From positions 1-64,000 of the forward strand of contig JAYFQF010000031.1 in assembly GCA_034927285.1 (NCBI GenBank): a DNA stretch of 64,000 nt. Reading direction: 5' to 3'. Position numbers and translations under genes: made by a program. Every line of letters starts with the position of its first letter. Position 1 is the stretch's first letter. The notes below the pieces were generated by a model that ran no database searches, was not told the origin of the DNA, and was given only the letters and a program-made list of their open reading frames with translations. Positions 7,925-16,597 of this stretch are shown one piece after another. This stretch comes from JAYFQF01 sp034927285. GTDB lineage: Bacteria > Bacillota > Peptococcia > DRI-13 > UBA5745.

Positions 7925-9157
7925 TTACCTGTAGGTTTTGCGGTTTTCTTTGGCCTGCTCTCTGTAGCGGTTATGTTCTTCCAGGGTCTTGGAGAAATAA
8001 TGTCCTCCGCTGCCGTCGTCTTTGGCCACAAAGTAAAGATAATCGCTGTCCGCCGGCGTCCAGACCGCCTCCAGAGCCGCCCGTCCGGGATTGGAAATGG
8101 GGCCGGGAGGCAACCCTTTATAAATATAGGTATTATAAGGAGAATCCATTTCCAGATCCTGATTCAGCAAGGTGGCCTTCGGTTCATCAAAGAGGAATTG
8201 GACCGTGGAGCAGGACTGTAAAAGCATATTGATATCCAGCCGGTTCAGGAAGACCGCCGCCGCCACCGGACGCTCTTCATCCAGCTTGATCTCATTTTGG
8301 ACAATGGAAGCCAGGATTACCGAACTGCGCAAATCCAGGCCGCTGCGGTTTTCCGGCAAAGAACCCAGGATCTCCTGGAAGCGGCCAAGCATCCGGTTCA
8401 GCACCGATTCCACCGGCTCGTCCACTTCAATGACATAGGTGTCCGGGAAAAGAAAGCCCTCCAGCCTGGTCTCGTCTTCCGGGGCCCCTTCCAGAAAAGC
8501 ATAATCATAGGCTCCGCTTTTTACCGCCTGCCAGAAAGAGGCTTCATCGGAAATTCCCCGTTCCGTAAGCACCTTGCAAATCTGCTTGGTGGTGTATCCT
8601 TCGGGGATGGTAAATCGCATCGTAAAGAGCTGTCCGTTTACCAGTTCGGTTAAAATCTCCTGGCTGCTCATGGCGGCCGACAGAATATACCGGCCCGCTT
8701 TCAGATTTTCCGCCTGGCCTTGCCGGTCGCCGAAAAGAGCAAAGCTCCTGGCGTCCTTGATCAGCCCTGCCGTCTCCAGCTCCTGGGAGATCTTTTTCAG
8801 GCTCCAGCCCTTTTCTACCGTAAAAATCTGTTCTTCCGCCGCCAGCAGCACCGGTTCCAGGTTTTTGTGATAGCGGCCTAACAGATAGTAACCGGTGCCG
8901 CCGCCTGCGATAACAAGGACGATTATAGTTACCGCCAGCGCCTTCAATAATGCGACGCCGAAACTGCTTTCTTCTTCCTCTTCTTCGCCGTCCTCGTCCC
9001 CCCGGTTCTTTTTTGCCGCTTTGGCCGCCCGGGCGGCTTCCCTGGCTTTGGCTCTGGCCCGGGCTTCCGCCTCCCTGGCCCGTTTTTTCGCCGCCTTGGG
9101 ATCCTTTTCGAAAAGCTGATCCAGTTTTTCCTGAATCTCATCATGTTCTGCGCTCAT
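7925..9157 (-). CDS. mltG: Endolytic murein transglycosylase MltG
   Basis: Cleaves nascent glycan strands at the membrane and is thought to set glycan length. Residues 1-66 are a cytoplasmic, Lys/Arg/Ala-rich coil ending in an acidic run; residues 67-92 are the membrane helix; then a LysM-like segment and the YceG domain. The catalytic Glu is Glu289 in ASIVQNE; the other family acid two residues earlier is Gln here. The LQSCSTVQ and GLPPGPISNPG motifs are intact. The long charged N terminus is larger than in Escherichia coli. AAGAGG precedes the ATG. Own promoter at 9209-9237. Confidence 0.95.
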   Translation of the reverse strand: MSAEHDEIQEKLDQLFEKDPKAAKKRAREAEARARAKAREAARAAKAAKKNRGDEDGEEEEEESSFGVALLKALAVTIIVLVIAGGGTGYYLLGRYHKNLEPVLLAAEEQIFTVEKGWSLKKISQELETAGLIKDARSFALFGDRQGQAENLKAGRYILSAAMSSQEILTELVNGQLFTMRFTIPEGYTTKQICKVLTERGISDEASFWQAVKSGAYDYAFLEGAPEDETRLEGFLFPDTYVIEVDEPVESVLNRMLGRFQEILGSLPENRSGLDLRSSVILASIVQNEIKLDEERPVAAAVFLNRLDINMLLQSCSTVQFLFDEPKATLLNQDLEMDSPYNTYIYKGLPPGPISNPGRAALEAVWTPADSDYLYFVAKDDGSGGHYFSKTLEEHNRYREQAKENRKTYR

Positions 9158-9208
9158 GAATTACCTCTTTTAATTCTTTTTCTTCCGATCCGGTTTTATT
9201 CTGGAAAT

Positions 9209-9237
9209 ATCATACCATAAATCATCAGCGGCTGAAA
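9209..9237 (-). promoter_or_regulatory. Extended -10 promoter of mltG
   Basis: TGGTATGAT is an extended -10 on minus; the -35 (TTTCAG) is poor. It lies between the DUF1292 terminator and the mltG start. Confidence 0.45.
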
Positions 9238-9266
9238 GAAAAAAAGAGCGCTTCAGCGCTCTTTTC
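9238..9266 (-). terminator. Terminator after the DUF1292 gene
   Basis: GAGCGC-TTCA-GCGCTC stem extended by A/T pairs, with a long T-tract on minus. Confidence 0.85.
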
Positions 9267-9304
9267 GCAACTTTTATGCGTTCTTTGCCGATCCGGCAGA
9301 GGAA

Positions 9305-9583
9305 TTATTCCTCGTCATCTTCCAGGGTTTCCTGCCAGAGATCCGCTACTTTTTCCCATTCGTCGTCGTCTTCGATGTCCACCAGCAATTCTTCACCGTT
9401 TTCATCTTTTGTGATCTTCAGGATGATGGCTTCGGGCTCTTCATCCCCTTCAACGGGCTCAAGGATCACATATTCGTTTCCGTCGGACTCAATTACATCC
9501 AACAGAGCAAATTCATGCTCCACGCCCTCTTCATCAACAAGGATAACGTTTTCGTTTTCCATAACTTCCATATCGTTTGTCAT
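9305..9583 (-). CDS. DUF1292 protein (YrzB family)
   Basis: A 92-aa very acidic protein of the YrzB/DUF1292 family, whose role is unknown. It has the typical opening ENVILVDEEG and alternating strands (YVILEPVE, AIILKITKD) followed by an Asp/Glu-rich tail. GAGGTG precedes the ATG. It lies in the conserved order ireB - ruvX - DUF1292 - mltG and is followed directly by a terminator. Confidence 0.88.
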   Translation of the reverse strand: MTNDMEVMENENVILVDEEGVEHEFALLDVIESDGNEYVILEPVEGDEEPEAIILKITKDENGEELLVDIEDDDEWEKVADLWQETLEDDEE

Positions 9584-9700
9584 CTGTCACACCTCGCTTA
9601 TTTCCTGTAGTTTCTTCCCGGCGGCAAATTTTGCCTGTTCCCGGTAATTGTACTTTTATTGGACTTGCTTGTCAACAGAATTATTTTCCTGAAAAAATTC

Positions 9701-10135
9701 TTATTGTTTTTTCCCGGAAAAGGCCAGTCGGTCCAGATAGCCTTGCAGAATCAGCATGGCGGCCAGCTTGTCCACCTTGCCTTTGCGCTTTTTTCGGGAC
9801 AGGTCTCCCTCCAGCATGATCCGATGAGCGGCTACCGTAGTCAGCCGCTCGTCCCAGTAGACTACCTCGGGAGCCGGATAATCCTCCAGCCGGGACAGCA
9901 GCAAGTCCGTAAATTCCCGGACCTTCCGGCTCTGGGGGCCTTCCGTGCCGTCCATGTTCTTTGGCAGTCCCACCACCAGGGTCTTTACCTGCCTTTCTCT
10001 AATCAGCCCCGTCAGATGCTCCAGATCATAATCCAGGCTTCTGCGCTCAAAGGTTTCCAGACCCTGGGCCGTAAGGCCCAGTCCGTCGGCGGAGCTGACG
10101 CCGATACGGCGGTCGCCCACATCCAGTCCCAGCAT
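9701..10135 (-). CDS. ruvX: Pre-16S rRNA nuclease YqgF / RuvX
   Basis: A 144-aa RNase H-fold nuclease that matures the 5' end of 16S rRNA (formerly called a Holliday junction resolvase). Visible: the LGLDVGDRRIGV opening with the catalytic Asp, VVGLPKNMDGTEG, WDERLTT and the C-terminal KVDKLAAMLILQGYLD with the last catalytic Asp. AAGGAGA precedes the ATG. It starts 10 bases after ireB, so the two are cotranscribed. Confidence 0.95.
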   Translation of the reverse strand: MLGLDVGDRRIGVSSADGLGLTAQGLETFERRSLDYDLEHLTGLIRERQVKTLVVGLPKNMDGTEGPQSRKVREFTDLLLSRLEDYPAPEVVYWDERLTTVAAHRIMLEGDLSRKKRKGKVDKLAAMLILQGYLDRLAFSGKKQ

Positions 10136-10145
10136 ATCTCTCTCC

Positions 10146-10427
10146 TTATTTTGTATTAAGGTAATGGTTCAGCAGCTCTTCCAGCAGCTCGTCCCGGTCC
10201 AGCTTGCGGATCAGGCTTCTGGCGTTCAGATGGCTGGTAATATAGGCGGGATCTCCGGAAAGCAGATAACCGACGATCTGATTCACCGGTTTATAACCTT
10301 TTTCGTCCAAAGCCCTGTACACCTGATGCAGGATCTGAGAAACGCTGGTTTCATCATCATATTTTGCCTTAAACAGCATGGTTTCATCCATATTGATTTT
10401 GGCGGGATCGTTTTTTTCGTTTGCCAT
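10146..10427 (-). CDS. ireB: IreB family regulatory phosphoprotein (UPF0297)
   Basis: A 93-aa protein of the IreB/YrzL family. In enterococci IreB is phosphorylated by the PASTA kinase IreK and restrains cell-wall stress resistance. The conserved block KGYKPVNQIVGYLLSGDPAYITSHLNAR is followed by RDELLEELLNHYL. A longer frame exists to 10502, but AAGGAGG four bases before the ATG at 10427 and the family length fix the shorter start. It lies between alaS and ruvX as in most Firmicutes. No PASTA kinase gene is in the window. Confidence 0.92.
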   Translation of the reverse strand: MANEKNDPAKINMDETMLFKAKYDDETSVSQILHQVYRALDEKGYKPVNQIVGYLLSGDPAYITSHLNARSLIRKLDRDELLEELLNHYLNTK

Positions 10428-10530
10428 GATACCCCTCCTTATTAAAAATGGCTGTTTCTTAAATTTCGTTACGGTTAAACAAAACCCTTCAACAAAAGGC
10501 AAATATTAATAAAATATTTAGAAAGTCCCG

Positions 10531-10572
10531 TGAAAAAGAAAAGGCCGCCGGCCCCGAGGGGCTTAAGCGGCC
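10531..10572 (-). terminator. Terminator after alaS
   Basis: GGCCGC pairs with GCGGCC, with an inner CCCC/GGGG helix; TTTTCTTTTT follows on minus. ireB must therefore have its own promoter in 10428-10530, which is AT-rich but shows no clear boxes. Confidence 0.75.
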
Positions 10573-10625
10573 GCAAAGATTACCCTTTCTTTTCAGGAAC
10601 GCCGGGGATTCTCCGGCTCTGTCCG

Positions 10626-13265
10626 TCACGCCAGCTGGGAGGCGATGATTTCCCTGGCTTTGGCCAAAGCGGCATCCAGTTGTCCGGGGTCCTTGGCGCC
10701 GGCCTGGGCCATATCGGGCCGGCCGCCTCCGCCGCCGCCGCAGACCTTGGCAATCTCTTTAATCAGGTTGCCGGCATGAGCTTTTCTGCCGGCCAGGTCC
10801 TTGGATATGGTAACGATCAGGCTGACTTTTTCGTCCATTACCGTACCGATGACCAAAATACCGCTGCCCAGCTTGTCCTTCAGCGTATCCGAAAGAGCCC
10901 GGAAGCTGTCCATATCCCGGGCTTCCACCCGGGTGATCAAAGATCTTACCCCGGATATTTCCACCACTTTATCCATGATCTGGCCGCTTTGCAGCGCAGC
11001 CGTCTTGGCTTCTGCCTGTTCCAGGGCTTTTTCCGTCTGCCTCAGATTCTCCAAGAGATTCTGGATCTTCTTTTCCAGGCCGCCCACCGGAGTTTTCAGC
11101 ACGGCGGAAATCTCATTTAAAACGGCTTCCTTCTCTTCCAGAAGCTCCAGGACTCCCTGTCCGGTAACGCCTTCAATGCGCCGGATTCCGGCGCTGACCG
11201 CGCCTTCGCTGACAATTTTAAAGAGCCCGGCCAAAGCCGTATTCTTCAGATGGGTACCCCCGCAGAGCTCTTTGCTGAAATCTCCCATGGTGACTACCCG
11301 GACTTTTTCGCCGTATTTTTCACCAAATAGAGCGGTTGCGCCTTCCTCTTTGGCTTGTTCGATGTCCTTTTCCTCGGTGGTCACCGGATAAGCGGCGAAG
11401 ATAGCCTGGTTGACCAAAACTTCCACCCGGCTGATTTCTTCCGGGGTCATGGCGTTGAAATGGGCAAAGTCAAAACGCAGGCGGCGGGATTCCACCACGG
11501 AGCCGGCCTGATAGACATGGCTGCCTAAAACCGTACGCAGAGCTTTATGCAACAGGTGGGTAACGGTATGGTTGGCGGCAATCCGGCGCCGGTTTTCCCC
11601 ATCCACGGTCAGGCTGAACTCTTCCGTGGCATGAATCTGGCCTCTTACCCTGCCCTGATGCACAAAGCGTCCGTCGGGCAGTTTGGTAACGTTTCCCACA
11701 TCCACATGGCCGTCTTTACCGCTGATCCGGCCGATATCCGCCACCTGTCCGCCGCTTTCCGCATAAAAGGGGGTGGTCTCCATAATCATATATACTTCTT
11801 CGCCCTCATTGGCCCAGTCCACCAATTCCCCTTCCCGGACCATAACGGCCGCCTTGGATTTAGCCTCCAGGCAGTCATAGCCAACAAACCTGGTGGCCGG
11901 GCCCTGGCTGAGCCTGGTCATCATCAGGGCCAGATCCCAGGCGCCCACATCTTTTCTGGCGCCTTTGGACATTTGCCGCTGCTTGTCCATGGCGGCCTCA
12001 AAACCGGCCATGTCCACCTTCAGGCCGGCTTCTTCGGCGATATCCTGGGACAGGTCAAAAGGAAAGCCGTAAGTATCGTACAGCCGGAACATGTCTTCCC
12101 CCGGCAGGACTCCGCCTCCTTGGGCCCTGACCTTAGCCACAATATCCTGGGCCAGCTTGATGCCGGCGTCCAGGGTTTGACCAAAGCGTTCTTCCTCGCC
12201 TTTGATTACCCGTTCCACAGAAGCCTGGGTCTTTTTCAGCTCCGGATAGGCGCCGCCCATCTGCTGCACCACCACCGGCACCAGCTTATTCATAAAAGGC
12301 CCGTCGATCCCCAGCACCTTGCCGAAGCGGATGGCCCGGCGTAAAATCCGGCGCAGCACATAGCCCCGGCCTTCGTTGCTGGGCAGCACCCCGTCGCTGA
12401 TCAAAAAGGTGCAGGAACGGATATGGTCGGCGATAACACGGAAGGGAAAACCGCGCATGTCTTTATAATAGGGCTTGCCGGAGACCTTTTCCACCGCGTG
12501 CATAATCTCCAGCATAATATCGGTATCATAATTGGAGGCCGCATGCTGCACCACGGAAGTGATGCGCTCCAAGCCCATGCCGGTATCAATACTGGGCCGT
12601 GGCAAGGGAGTCATCCTGCCCTCGGCATCCCGGTTATACTGCATGAACACCAGGTTCCAGATCTCCAGAAAGCGATCGCAGTCGCATTTACCGATACCGC
12701 AGTTAGGGCCGCAGCTGTACTCCGGGCCGCGGTCGATGTGAATCTCGCTGCAAGGTCCGCAGGGGCCTGTATCGCCCATGGCCCAGAAATTATCCTTTTC
12801 CCCCAGGCGAATAATGCGTTCCGCCGGCACGGGGGTCAGCTTCTGCCAAAGCTCGCAGGCCTCGTCGTCGTCCTGATAAATCGTAATATAAAGCTTGTCC
12901 TGAGGCAGGCCCATCTCTACGGTCAGAAATTCCCAGGCAAAGCGGATGGCATCCTCTTTGAAATAATCACCAAAGGAAAAATTGCCCAGCATTTCAAAAA
13001 AAGTATGGTGCCGGGCAGTACGTCCCACAGTATCCAGATCGTTATGCTTGCCGCCGGCCCGTACGCACTTCTGAGCGGTGGTGGCCCGGCTGTAGGGTCT
13101 TTTTTCCAGTCCCAGGAAAACGTCCTTGAACTGATTCATCCCCGCGTTCGTAAACAAAAGCGTAGGATCGTTAAAGGGCACCAGCGAAGAACTGGCCACT
13201 CTCTGATGGCCTTTGCTTTCAAAGTAACGTAGAAATTTTTCCCGGATCTCATTTCCTGTCATCAT
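10626..13265 (-). CDS. alaS: Alanyl-tRNA synthetase
   Basis: Full length at 879 aa. It has the class II catalytic core (FLRYFESKGH, LLFTNAGMNQFKD, QKCVRAGGKHNDLD), the GWALD-region equivalent, the editing domain with HTVTHLLH and the zinc site of CGGTHL, and the Gly-rich C-Ala domain (VCGGGGGGRPDMAQAGA). The start is ATG 13265 (a second ATG follows at once) with GGGAGG upstream. It is driven by a near-perfect promoter that overlaps the stop codon of the upstream deacetylase and has a hairpin leader. It is flanked by a terminator on its 3' side. Confidence 0.98.
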   Translation of the reverse strand: MMTGNEIREKFLRYFESKGHQRVASSSLVPFNDPTLLFTNAGMNQFKDVFLGLEKRPYSRATTAQKCVRAGGKHNDLDTVGRTARHHTFFEMLGNFSFGDYFKEDAIRFAWEFLTVEMGLPQDKLYITIYQDDDEACELWQKLTPVPAERIIRLGEKDNFWAMGDTGPCGPCSEIHIDRGPEYSCGPNCGIGKCDCDRFLEIWNLVFMQYNRDAEGRMTPLPRPSIDTGMGLERITSVVQHAASNYDTDIMLEIMHAVEKVSGKPYYKDMRGFPFRVIADHIRSCTFLISDGVLPSNEGRGYVLRRILRRAIRFGKVLGIDGPFMNKLVPVVVQQMGGAYPELKKTQASVERVIKGEEERFGQTLDAGIKLAQDIVAKVRAQGGGVLPGEDMFRLYDTYGFPFDLSQDIAEEAGLKVDMAGFEAAMDKQRQMSKGARKDVGAWDLALMMTRLSQGPATRFVGYDCLEAKSKAAVMVREGELVDWANEGEEVYMIMETTPFYAESGGQVADIGRISGKDGHVDVGNVTKLPDGRFVHQGRVRGQIHATEEFSLTVDGENRRRIAANHTVTHLLHKALRTVLGSHVYQAGSVVESRRLRFDFAHFNAMTPEEISRVEVLVNQAIFAAYPVTTEEKDIEQAKEEGATALFGEKYGEKVRVVTMGDFSKELCGGTHLKNTALAGLFKIVSEGAVSAGIRRIEGVTGQGVLELLEEKEAVLNEISAVLKTPVGGLEKKIQNLLENLRQTEKALEQAEAKTAALQSGQIMDKVVEISGVRSLITRVEARDMDSFRALSDTLKDKLGSGILVIGTVMDEKVSLIVTISKDLAGRKAHAGNLIKEIAKVCGGGGGGRPDMAQAGAKDPGQLDAALAKAREIIASQLA

Positions 13266-13288
13266 GACATTTGTCCTCCCTTGTAATG

Positions 13289-13326
13289 GAAAACGTCCCG
13301 GACAAGCGCTTCATCTGTCGGGGACG
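13289..13326 (-). terminator. Terminator-like hairpin in the alaS leader
   Basis: CGTCCCCGACA pairs with TGTCCGGGACG (one mismatch), loop about 11 bases, then TTTTCC on minus. It lies between the alaS promoter and its Shine-Dalgarno, so it may end upstream transcripts and also attenuate alaS. Confidence 0.6.
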
Positions 13327-13343
13327 CATTTATTCCGCCAATA

Positions 13344-13372
13344 ATTATATAAAAGTAAAGATTTTTTGTCAA
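13344..13372 (-). promoter_or_regulatory. Consensus sigma-A promoter of alaS
   Basis: TTGACA, exactly 17 bases, TATAAT on minus. The TGA stop of the preceding deacetylase gene (13369-13371) lies inside the -35 box. Predicted start of transcription is near 13337. Confidence 0.88.
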
Positions 13373-14286
13373 TGAGCAGAGCCCTGATTTGCGGCGGCGG
13401 TTTCACCCTCTGCACCGCTTTCCGGCGTCTTTTCCTCCTTCAGGGGCTTTTGCACTCCCTGGGAATTGACGGTATAAGGCGGCGGCCAGGCCAGCTGGGA
13501 GACTGGCTTGAAGGAATATCCCTGATCCTTCAGCCAGGCGATCAGGATGGGCAGGGCTTCCGGAGTATGCATGCCGTCATTGTGAAAAAGCACGATACCG
13601 CCGGGACTGATGTCCTTTTTCAGCTTGGCTACAATCTCCTGGGCCTCCAGCTCCTTCCAGTCCAGGCTGTCCGCAGACCATTGCACCGGCAAAAGGCCCT
13701 GATCCATCAAGGTCTTCACCACCTGATTATTATATGCTCCAAAAGGCGGCCGGAAGGCCTTGGCATCAACGCCGGTCAGTTCCTTGAGGCGCTCCCGGTT
13801 AAGGTTGATCTCTTCCAGCAGGGTCTTTTGGTCCACTTGGGTCAGATTGGGGTGGGAATGGCTGTGCAGGGCCAGCTCATGCCCACGCTGGGCGATCAGC
13901 TTTACCATATCCGGATATTCGTCCATCCAGATGTCAGTTAAAAAAAACGTTGCCTTGATCTCTTCCTGATCCAGGATATCCAGGATCGACTCCGTCCTGG
14001 TGGCGCCCCAGGCCGCGTCAAAGGTCAGGGAACAAAATTTTTCCCCCCGGGTATCCACCGAATAGACGGGGATCAGGCGATCCGCCGAAGCGCTCAAGGC
14101 CGCCTCCGAAGGGCCGGGGCCTTCCATGGCGCCGCCGGCGGCATAAAATACCGGCAGCGTAAAAAGGCAGCAGGCAACAATAGCGCTCCAGGCAAAACGG
14201 CGCAAAAAAACAGGGTCGCCCATTCTCGTCCGGAACCGTACGCAGCTTTGGGAAACCCTTTTCAACTGTTGGCGGATGATCTTCAT
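13369..14286 (-). CDS. Membrane-anchored polysaccharide deacetylase (NodB)
   Basis: A 305-aa NodB-domain protein with one N-terminal membrane helix (FAWSAIVACCLFTLPVFYAAGG). Such enzymes N-deacetylate peptidoglycan or other amino sugars outside the membrane. Motif 1 is TFDAAWG, the sporulation-PdaB form of TFDDG; motif 2 is HSHSHP with the metal histidines; motif 3 is RPPFGAYN. The frame is open to a TTG at 14352, but GGAGG ten bases before ATG 14286 is the likely start. It lies 69 bases after cobC and ends inside the alaS promoter. The TFDAAWG form suggests a sporulation role; this is inference. Confidence 0.88.
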   Translation of the reverse strand: MKIIRQQLKRVSQSCVRFRTRMGDPVFLRRFAWSAIVACCLFTLPVFYAAGGAMEGPGPSEAALSASADRLIPVYSVDTRGEKFCSLTFDAAWGATRTESILDILDQEEIKATFFLTDIWMDEYPDMVKLIAQRGHELALHSHSHPNLTQVDQKTLLEEINLNRERLKELTGVDAKAFRPPFGAYNNQVVKTLMDQGLLPVQWSADSLDWKELEAQEIVAKLKKDISPGGIVLFHNDGMHTPEALPILIAWLKDQGYSFKPVSQLAWPPPYTVNSQGVQKPLKEEKTPESGAEGETAAANQGSAH

Positions 14287-14355
14287 CGGCTTTCTTCCTC
14301 CCTTGCTCTCTGCTTTCAGTTTATGCGCGGAGGGCAAGGATAGAACTGCCAATGG

Positions 14356-15015
14356 CTACCGTCCCCGTTCCCGGTCCTTTGCCTCAAAGGCGCTGGATTC
14401 GTCGCCCAGATGGCTTTGATCGTTGAGCCTGGCCATATGATAGATCCCGTTTTCGTCCAGCTCGGCCACATTCAGTGCCGTATTGCCATGAATATAGGTC
14501 ACCAGCTCCGACAATGGCTTGTTCAGCAGGCCGCAGAGCAAAGCGCCGCAGGTGCCGCCATGGCAGACAAAAGCCATGGACCGGTAGTCCTTTTGCTGAG
14601 TCCAGTAAATAAACCGGGGCCAAACCCGGCCGAAAAGCTCCTGCAGACTTTCCCCGCCGGCAATATGCAAAAGGTGGGGGGCCGTAGCCCAATATCTGGC
14701 CTCCAGGGGGTAATCGTTTTTGATCTGGTCAAAGACCAGGCCCTCCCATTTGCCGAAGCATAATTCCCGGAAAGCAGCGTCAATAACGATGGGACATTCA
14801 TAACCTTCATTGATAATAGCGGCCGTTTCCCGGGCCCGGGAAAGATCGCTGGAAATCATCCGGTCAAAGGGCATATGCTCCTTCAGGCTTTCCCTCAAGC
14901 TTTTTGCCTGCCGCCGCCCTGTATCGTTCAGGGGAATATCCGTCTGCCCCTGAAACCGTCCGGCTTTGTTCCAATCTGTCTGGCCATGTCTGATCAAATA
15001 AATCTCTTTTCTCAT
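14356..15015 (-). CDS. cobC: Histidine phosphatase, likely alpha-ribazole phosphatase
   Basis: A 219-aa phosphoglycerate-mutase-fold phosphatase with the catalytic LIRHGQTDWN, Arg in SSDLSRARETA, Glu in FRELCFGKWEG and the second His in VCHGGTC. CobC removes phosphate from alpha-ribazole-5'-phosphate (or adenosylcobalamin phosphate) late in B12 synthesis. The assignment rests on its place right after cobU and cobS; the fold alone would allow other phosphatases. GGAG nine bases before the ATG. Confidence 0.83.
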   Translation of the reverse strand: MRKEIYLIRHGQTDWNKAGRFQGQTDIPLNDTGRRQAKSLRESLKEHMPFDRMISSDLSRARETAAIINEGYECPIVIDAAFRELCFGKWEGLVFDQIKNDYPLEARYWATAPHLLHIAGGESLQELFGRVWPRFIYWTQQKDYRSMAFVCHGGTCGALLCGLLNKPLSELVTYIHGNTALNVAELDENGIYHMARLNDQSHLGDESSAFEAKDRERGR

Positions 15016-15074
15016 TCTCCGCCGCTCCTTTCCCTGCCGCTCTGCCCATCAGGCCGTCTCCATGAGGGATTGCT

Positions 15075-15824
15075 TTAATACAGCAAGAAAAATGCGGCAA
15101 ATAAGCAGAAAGCTTGTTCTGTAAGCAAGGAAACAAAACCGTAGGTATCCCCGGTATGTCCTTTTAGTTTTCGGTTTACCAAAGCTCCGAAAATGCACGC
15201 CGCCGACGCCGCGGCCAGGCCGGCCAGCCCCAGACGCCCCGGCAGGGCCGCCCCTAAAACCAGAGCAAAGACCAGGGCCAGCAAAAAGTCCCCCGGCTGC
15301 TGCTCCTTCCTGAAAAAGGCGGCCAGACCCTGGCTTTTGGCCGGAGCAAACAAAAAGGCGGTCAAAGTCACGGCAAAGCGGCCCATCACCGGGGCAAAGA
15401 CCAGTACCCGCCGGATTTCCCCCAGGTACATCAGTTCCTGATATAAGGAATACTTCAGCAAAAAATACATCAACAGGCCCAAAACCCCCATGGCGCCTAT
15501 GCGGCTGTCCTTCATGATCCGCAAGGTTTCCTCCCGGTCCCGGCGGGAAAACAGGCCGTCGCAGCTGTCGGCAAAGCCGTCAAGAAACAAGGTGCCCCCT
15601 GCCAACAGCTCCGTAAGGATTAATAAAACCGCTTTCAGTTCCTCAAAACGCGGAAATCCGCCGCTTTCCATCAGGCTGAAAACAGCAGCCTGCAAAAGGC
15701 CCACCGCCAGCCCCGTCAGGGGCAGCCAGCCCAGGGCCCGGGCCGCCGCGGTTTCCTGCCAGGCATTTTTTCCCGGGCAGGGGATATTGGTGAAAAAACA
15801 GAATGCGAACACCACGCCTTTCAT
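15075..15824 (-). CDS. cobS: Adenosylcobinamide-GDP ribazoletransferase
   Basis: A 249-aa integral membrane enzyme that joins adenosylcobinamide-GDP and alpha-ribazole to make adenosylcobalamin. It has five to six hydrophobic segments and the family signature DGFADSCDGLFSRR...MKDSRIGAMGV, with acidic metal-binding residues. The C terminus contains GHTGDTYGF. AGAGGA precedes the ATG. It is 120 bases after cobU; that gap holds no recognisable gene or riboswitch. Confidence 0.94.
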   Translation of the reverse strand: MKGVVFAFCFFTNIPCPGKNAWQETAAARALGWLPLTGLAVGLLQAAVFSLMESGGFPRFEELKAVLLILTELLAGGTLFLDGFADSCDGLFSRRDREETLRIMKDSRIGAMGVLGLLMYFLLKYSLYQELMYLGEIRRVLVFAPVMGRFAVTLTAFLFAPAKSQGLAAFFRKEQQPGDFLLALVFALVLGAALPGRLGLAGLAAASAACIFGALVNRKLKGHTGDTYGFVSLLTEQAFCLFAAFFLLY

Positions 15825-15944
15825 GCCTGTCCTCTTTTCCGTTGATTTTTACTTTTGACTAAGCCGCCCTGCGGGCCCGGCACCGCATACCGGCCCGCTT
15901 TAAGCGCCTCCTCACCGGGTGCCCGGGTTGGTCCCGCCTGTGCC

Positions 15945-16547
15945 TTAAATCAGAGCATCCTTATCCCCGAAACCCGGTTTGATCCGCAGCGGCTGGCCGG
16001 CTACCACCAGCCAAACCTCGTCGGCATGCTGGGCCGCCAGGCAGTTTACCCTGCCGGCAATATCTCGAAAGACCCGGGTAAAAGCGTTTTCCGGGACGAT
16101 CCCCCACCCCACCTCGTTTGTCACCAGGATCAGCACGGTATTCTCCCTGCTCTTTATCTGGTCCAAAAGCCCGGTGAAAGGCGGCAGGATATTTTCCCAA
16201 AGGGGCTGCTGCTCCAGCTGGTCTGCCCCGGGCTCCGCCAGCCGGCAGAGCCAGTTGGAGGTCAGCATGGTCAGGCAGTCTAAAAGCATGACCTCCTTGC
16301 CGGCCTCCGCCGCCTGCTGAAAGGCTTTATGGGGCCAAAAAGGCTCTTCGTAAGTCTGCCAGCCCCGGGGACGGGAAGACCTGTGCTTTCTGATGCGTTC
16401 GGTCATCTCCTGATCCAGGGCCTGCGCCGTGGCCAGATAGGCGGCCTTCTCCTCCCGGCCTTTGCTGTAAGCCGTAACTAAGCTCTCCGCATAACTGCTT
16501 TTTCCGCTTCGGGCGCCGCCGGTCACCAGGATCAGTTTGCTTTTCAT
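15945..16547 (-). CDS. cobU: Adenosylcobinamide kinase / phosphate guanylyltransferase
   Basis: A 200-aa bifunctional enzyme that phosphorylates adenosylcobinamide and then transfers GMP to it. The P-loop is GGARSGKSS at the N terminus; the histidine that forms the GMP intermediate is in RIRKHRSSRP; LLDCLTMLTSNW and VTNEVGWGIVPEN are family hallmarks. GGAGAAAG precedes the ATG. The set cobU-cobS-cobC covers nucleotide-loop assembly without the corrin-ring genes, so in this window only salvage or late steps are seen. Confidence 0.95.
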   Translation of the reverse strand: MKSKLILVTGGARSGKSSYAESLVTAYSKGREEKAAYLATAQALDQEMTERIRKHRSSRPRGWQTYEEPFWPHKAFQQAAEAGKEVMLLDCLTMLTSNWLCRLAEPGADQLEQQPLWENILPPFTGLLDQIKSRENTVLILVTNEVGWGIVPENAFTRVFRDIAGRVNCLAAQHADEVWLVVAGQPLRIKPGFGDKDALI

Positions 16548-16597
16548 TTACTTTCTCCGCTCCCCTATCGCTTCGTCTCATTTCATGGACCTGAAGG

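Noticed and set aside
9157..9157. Loss of the MltG catalytic glutamate (Gln in ASIVQNE)
   Set aside because: The Gln replaces the earlier acid of the ExE pair; the catalytic Glu (residue 289) is present.
13266..13372. T-box riboswitch before alaS
   Set aside because: The leader is only about 70 nt and lacks the T-box sequence and specifier stem.
15825..15944. Small gene or riboswitch between cobU and cobS
   Set aside because: Only an 18-codon frame without ribosome-binding site and GC-rich repeats; no B12 box.
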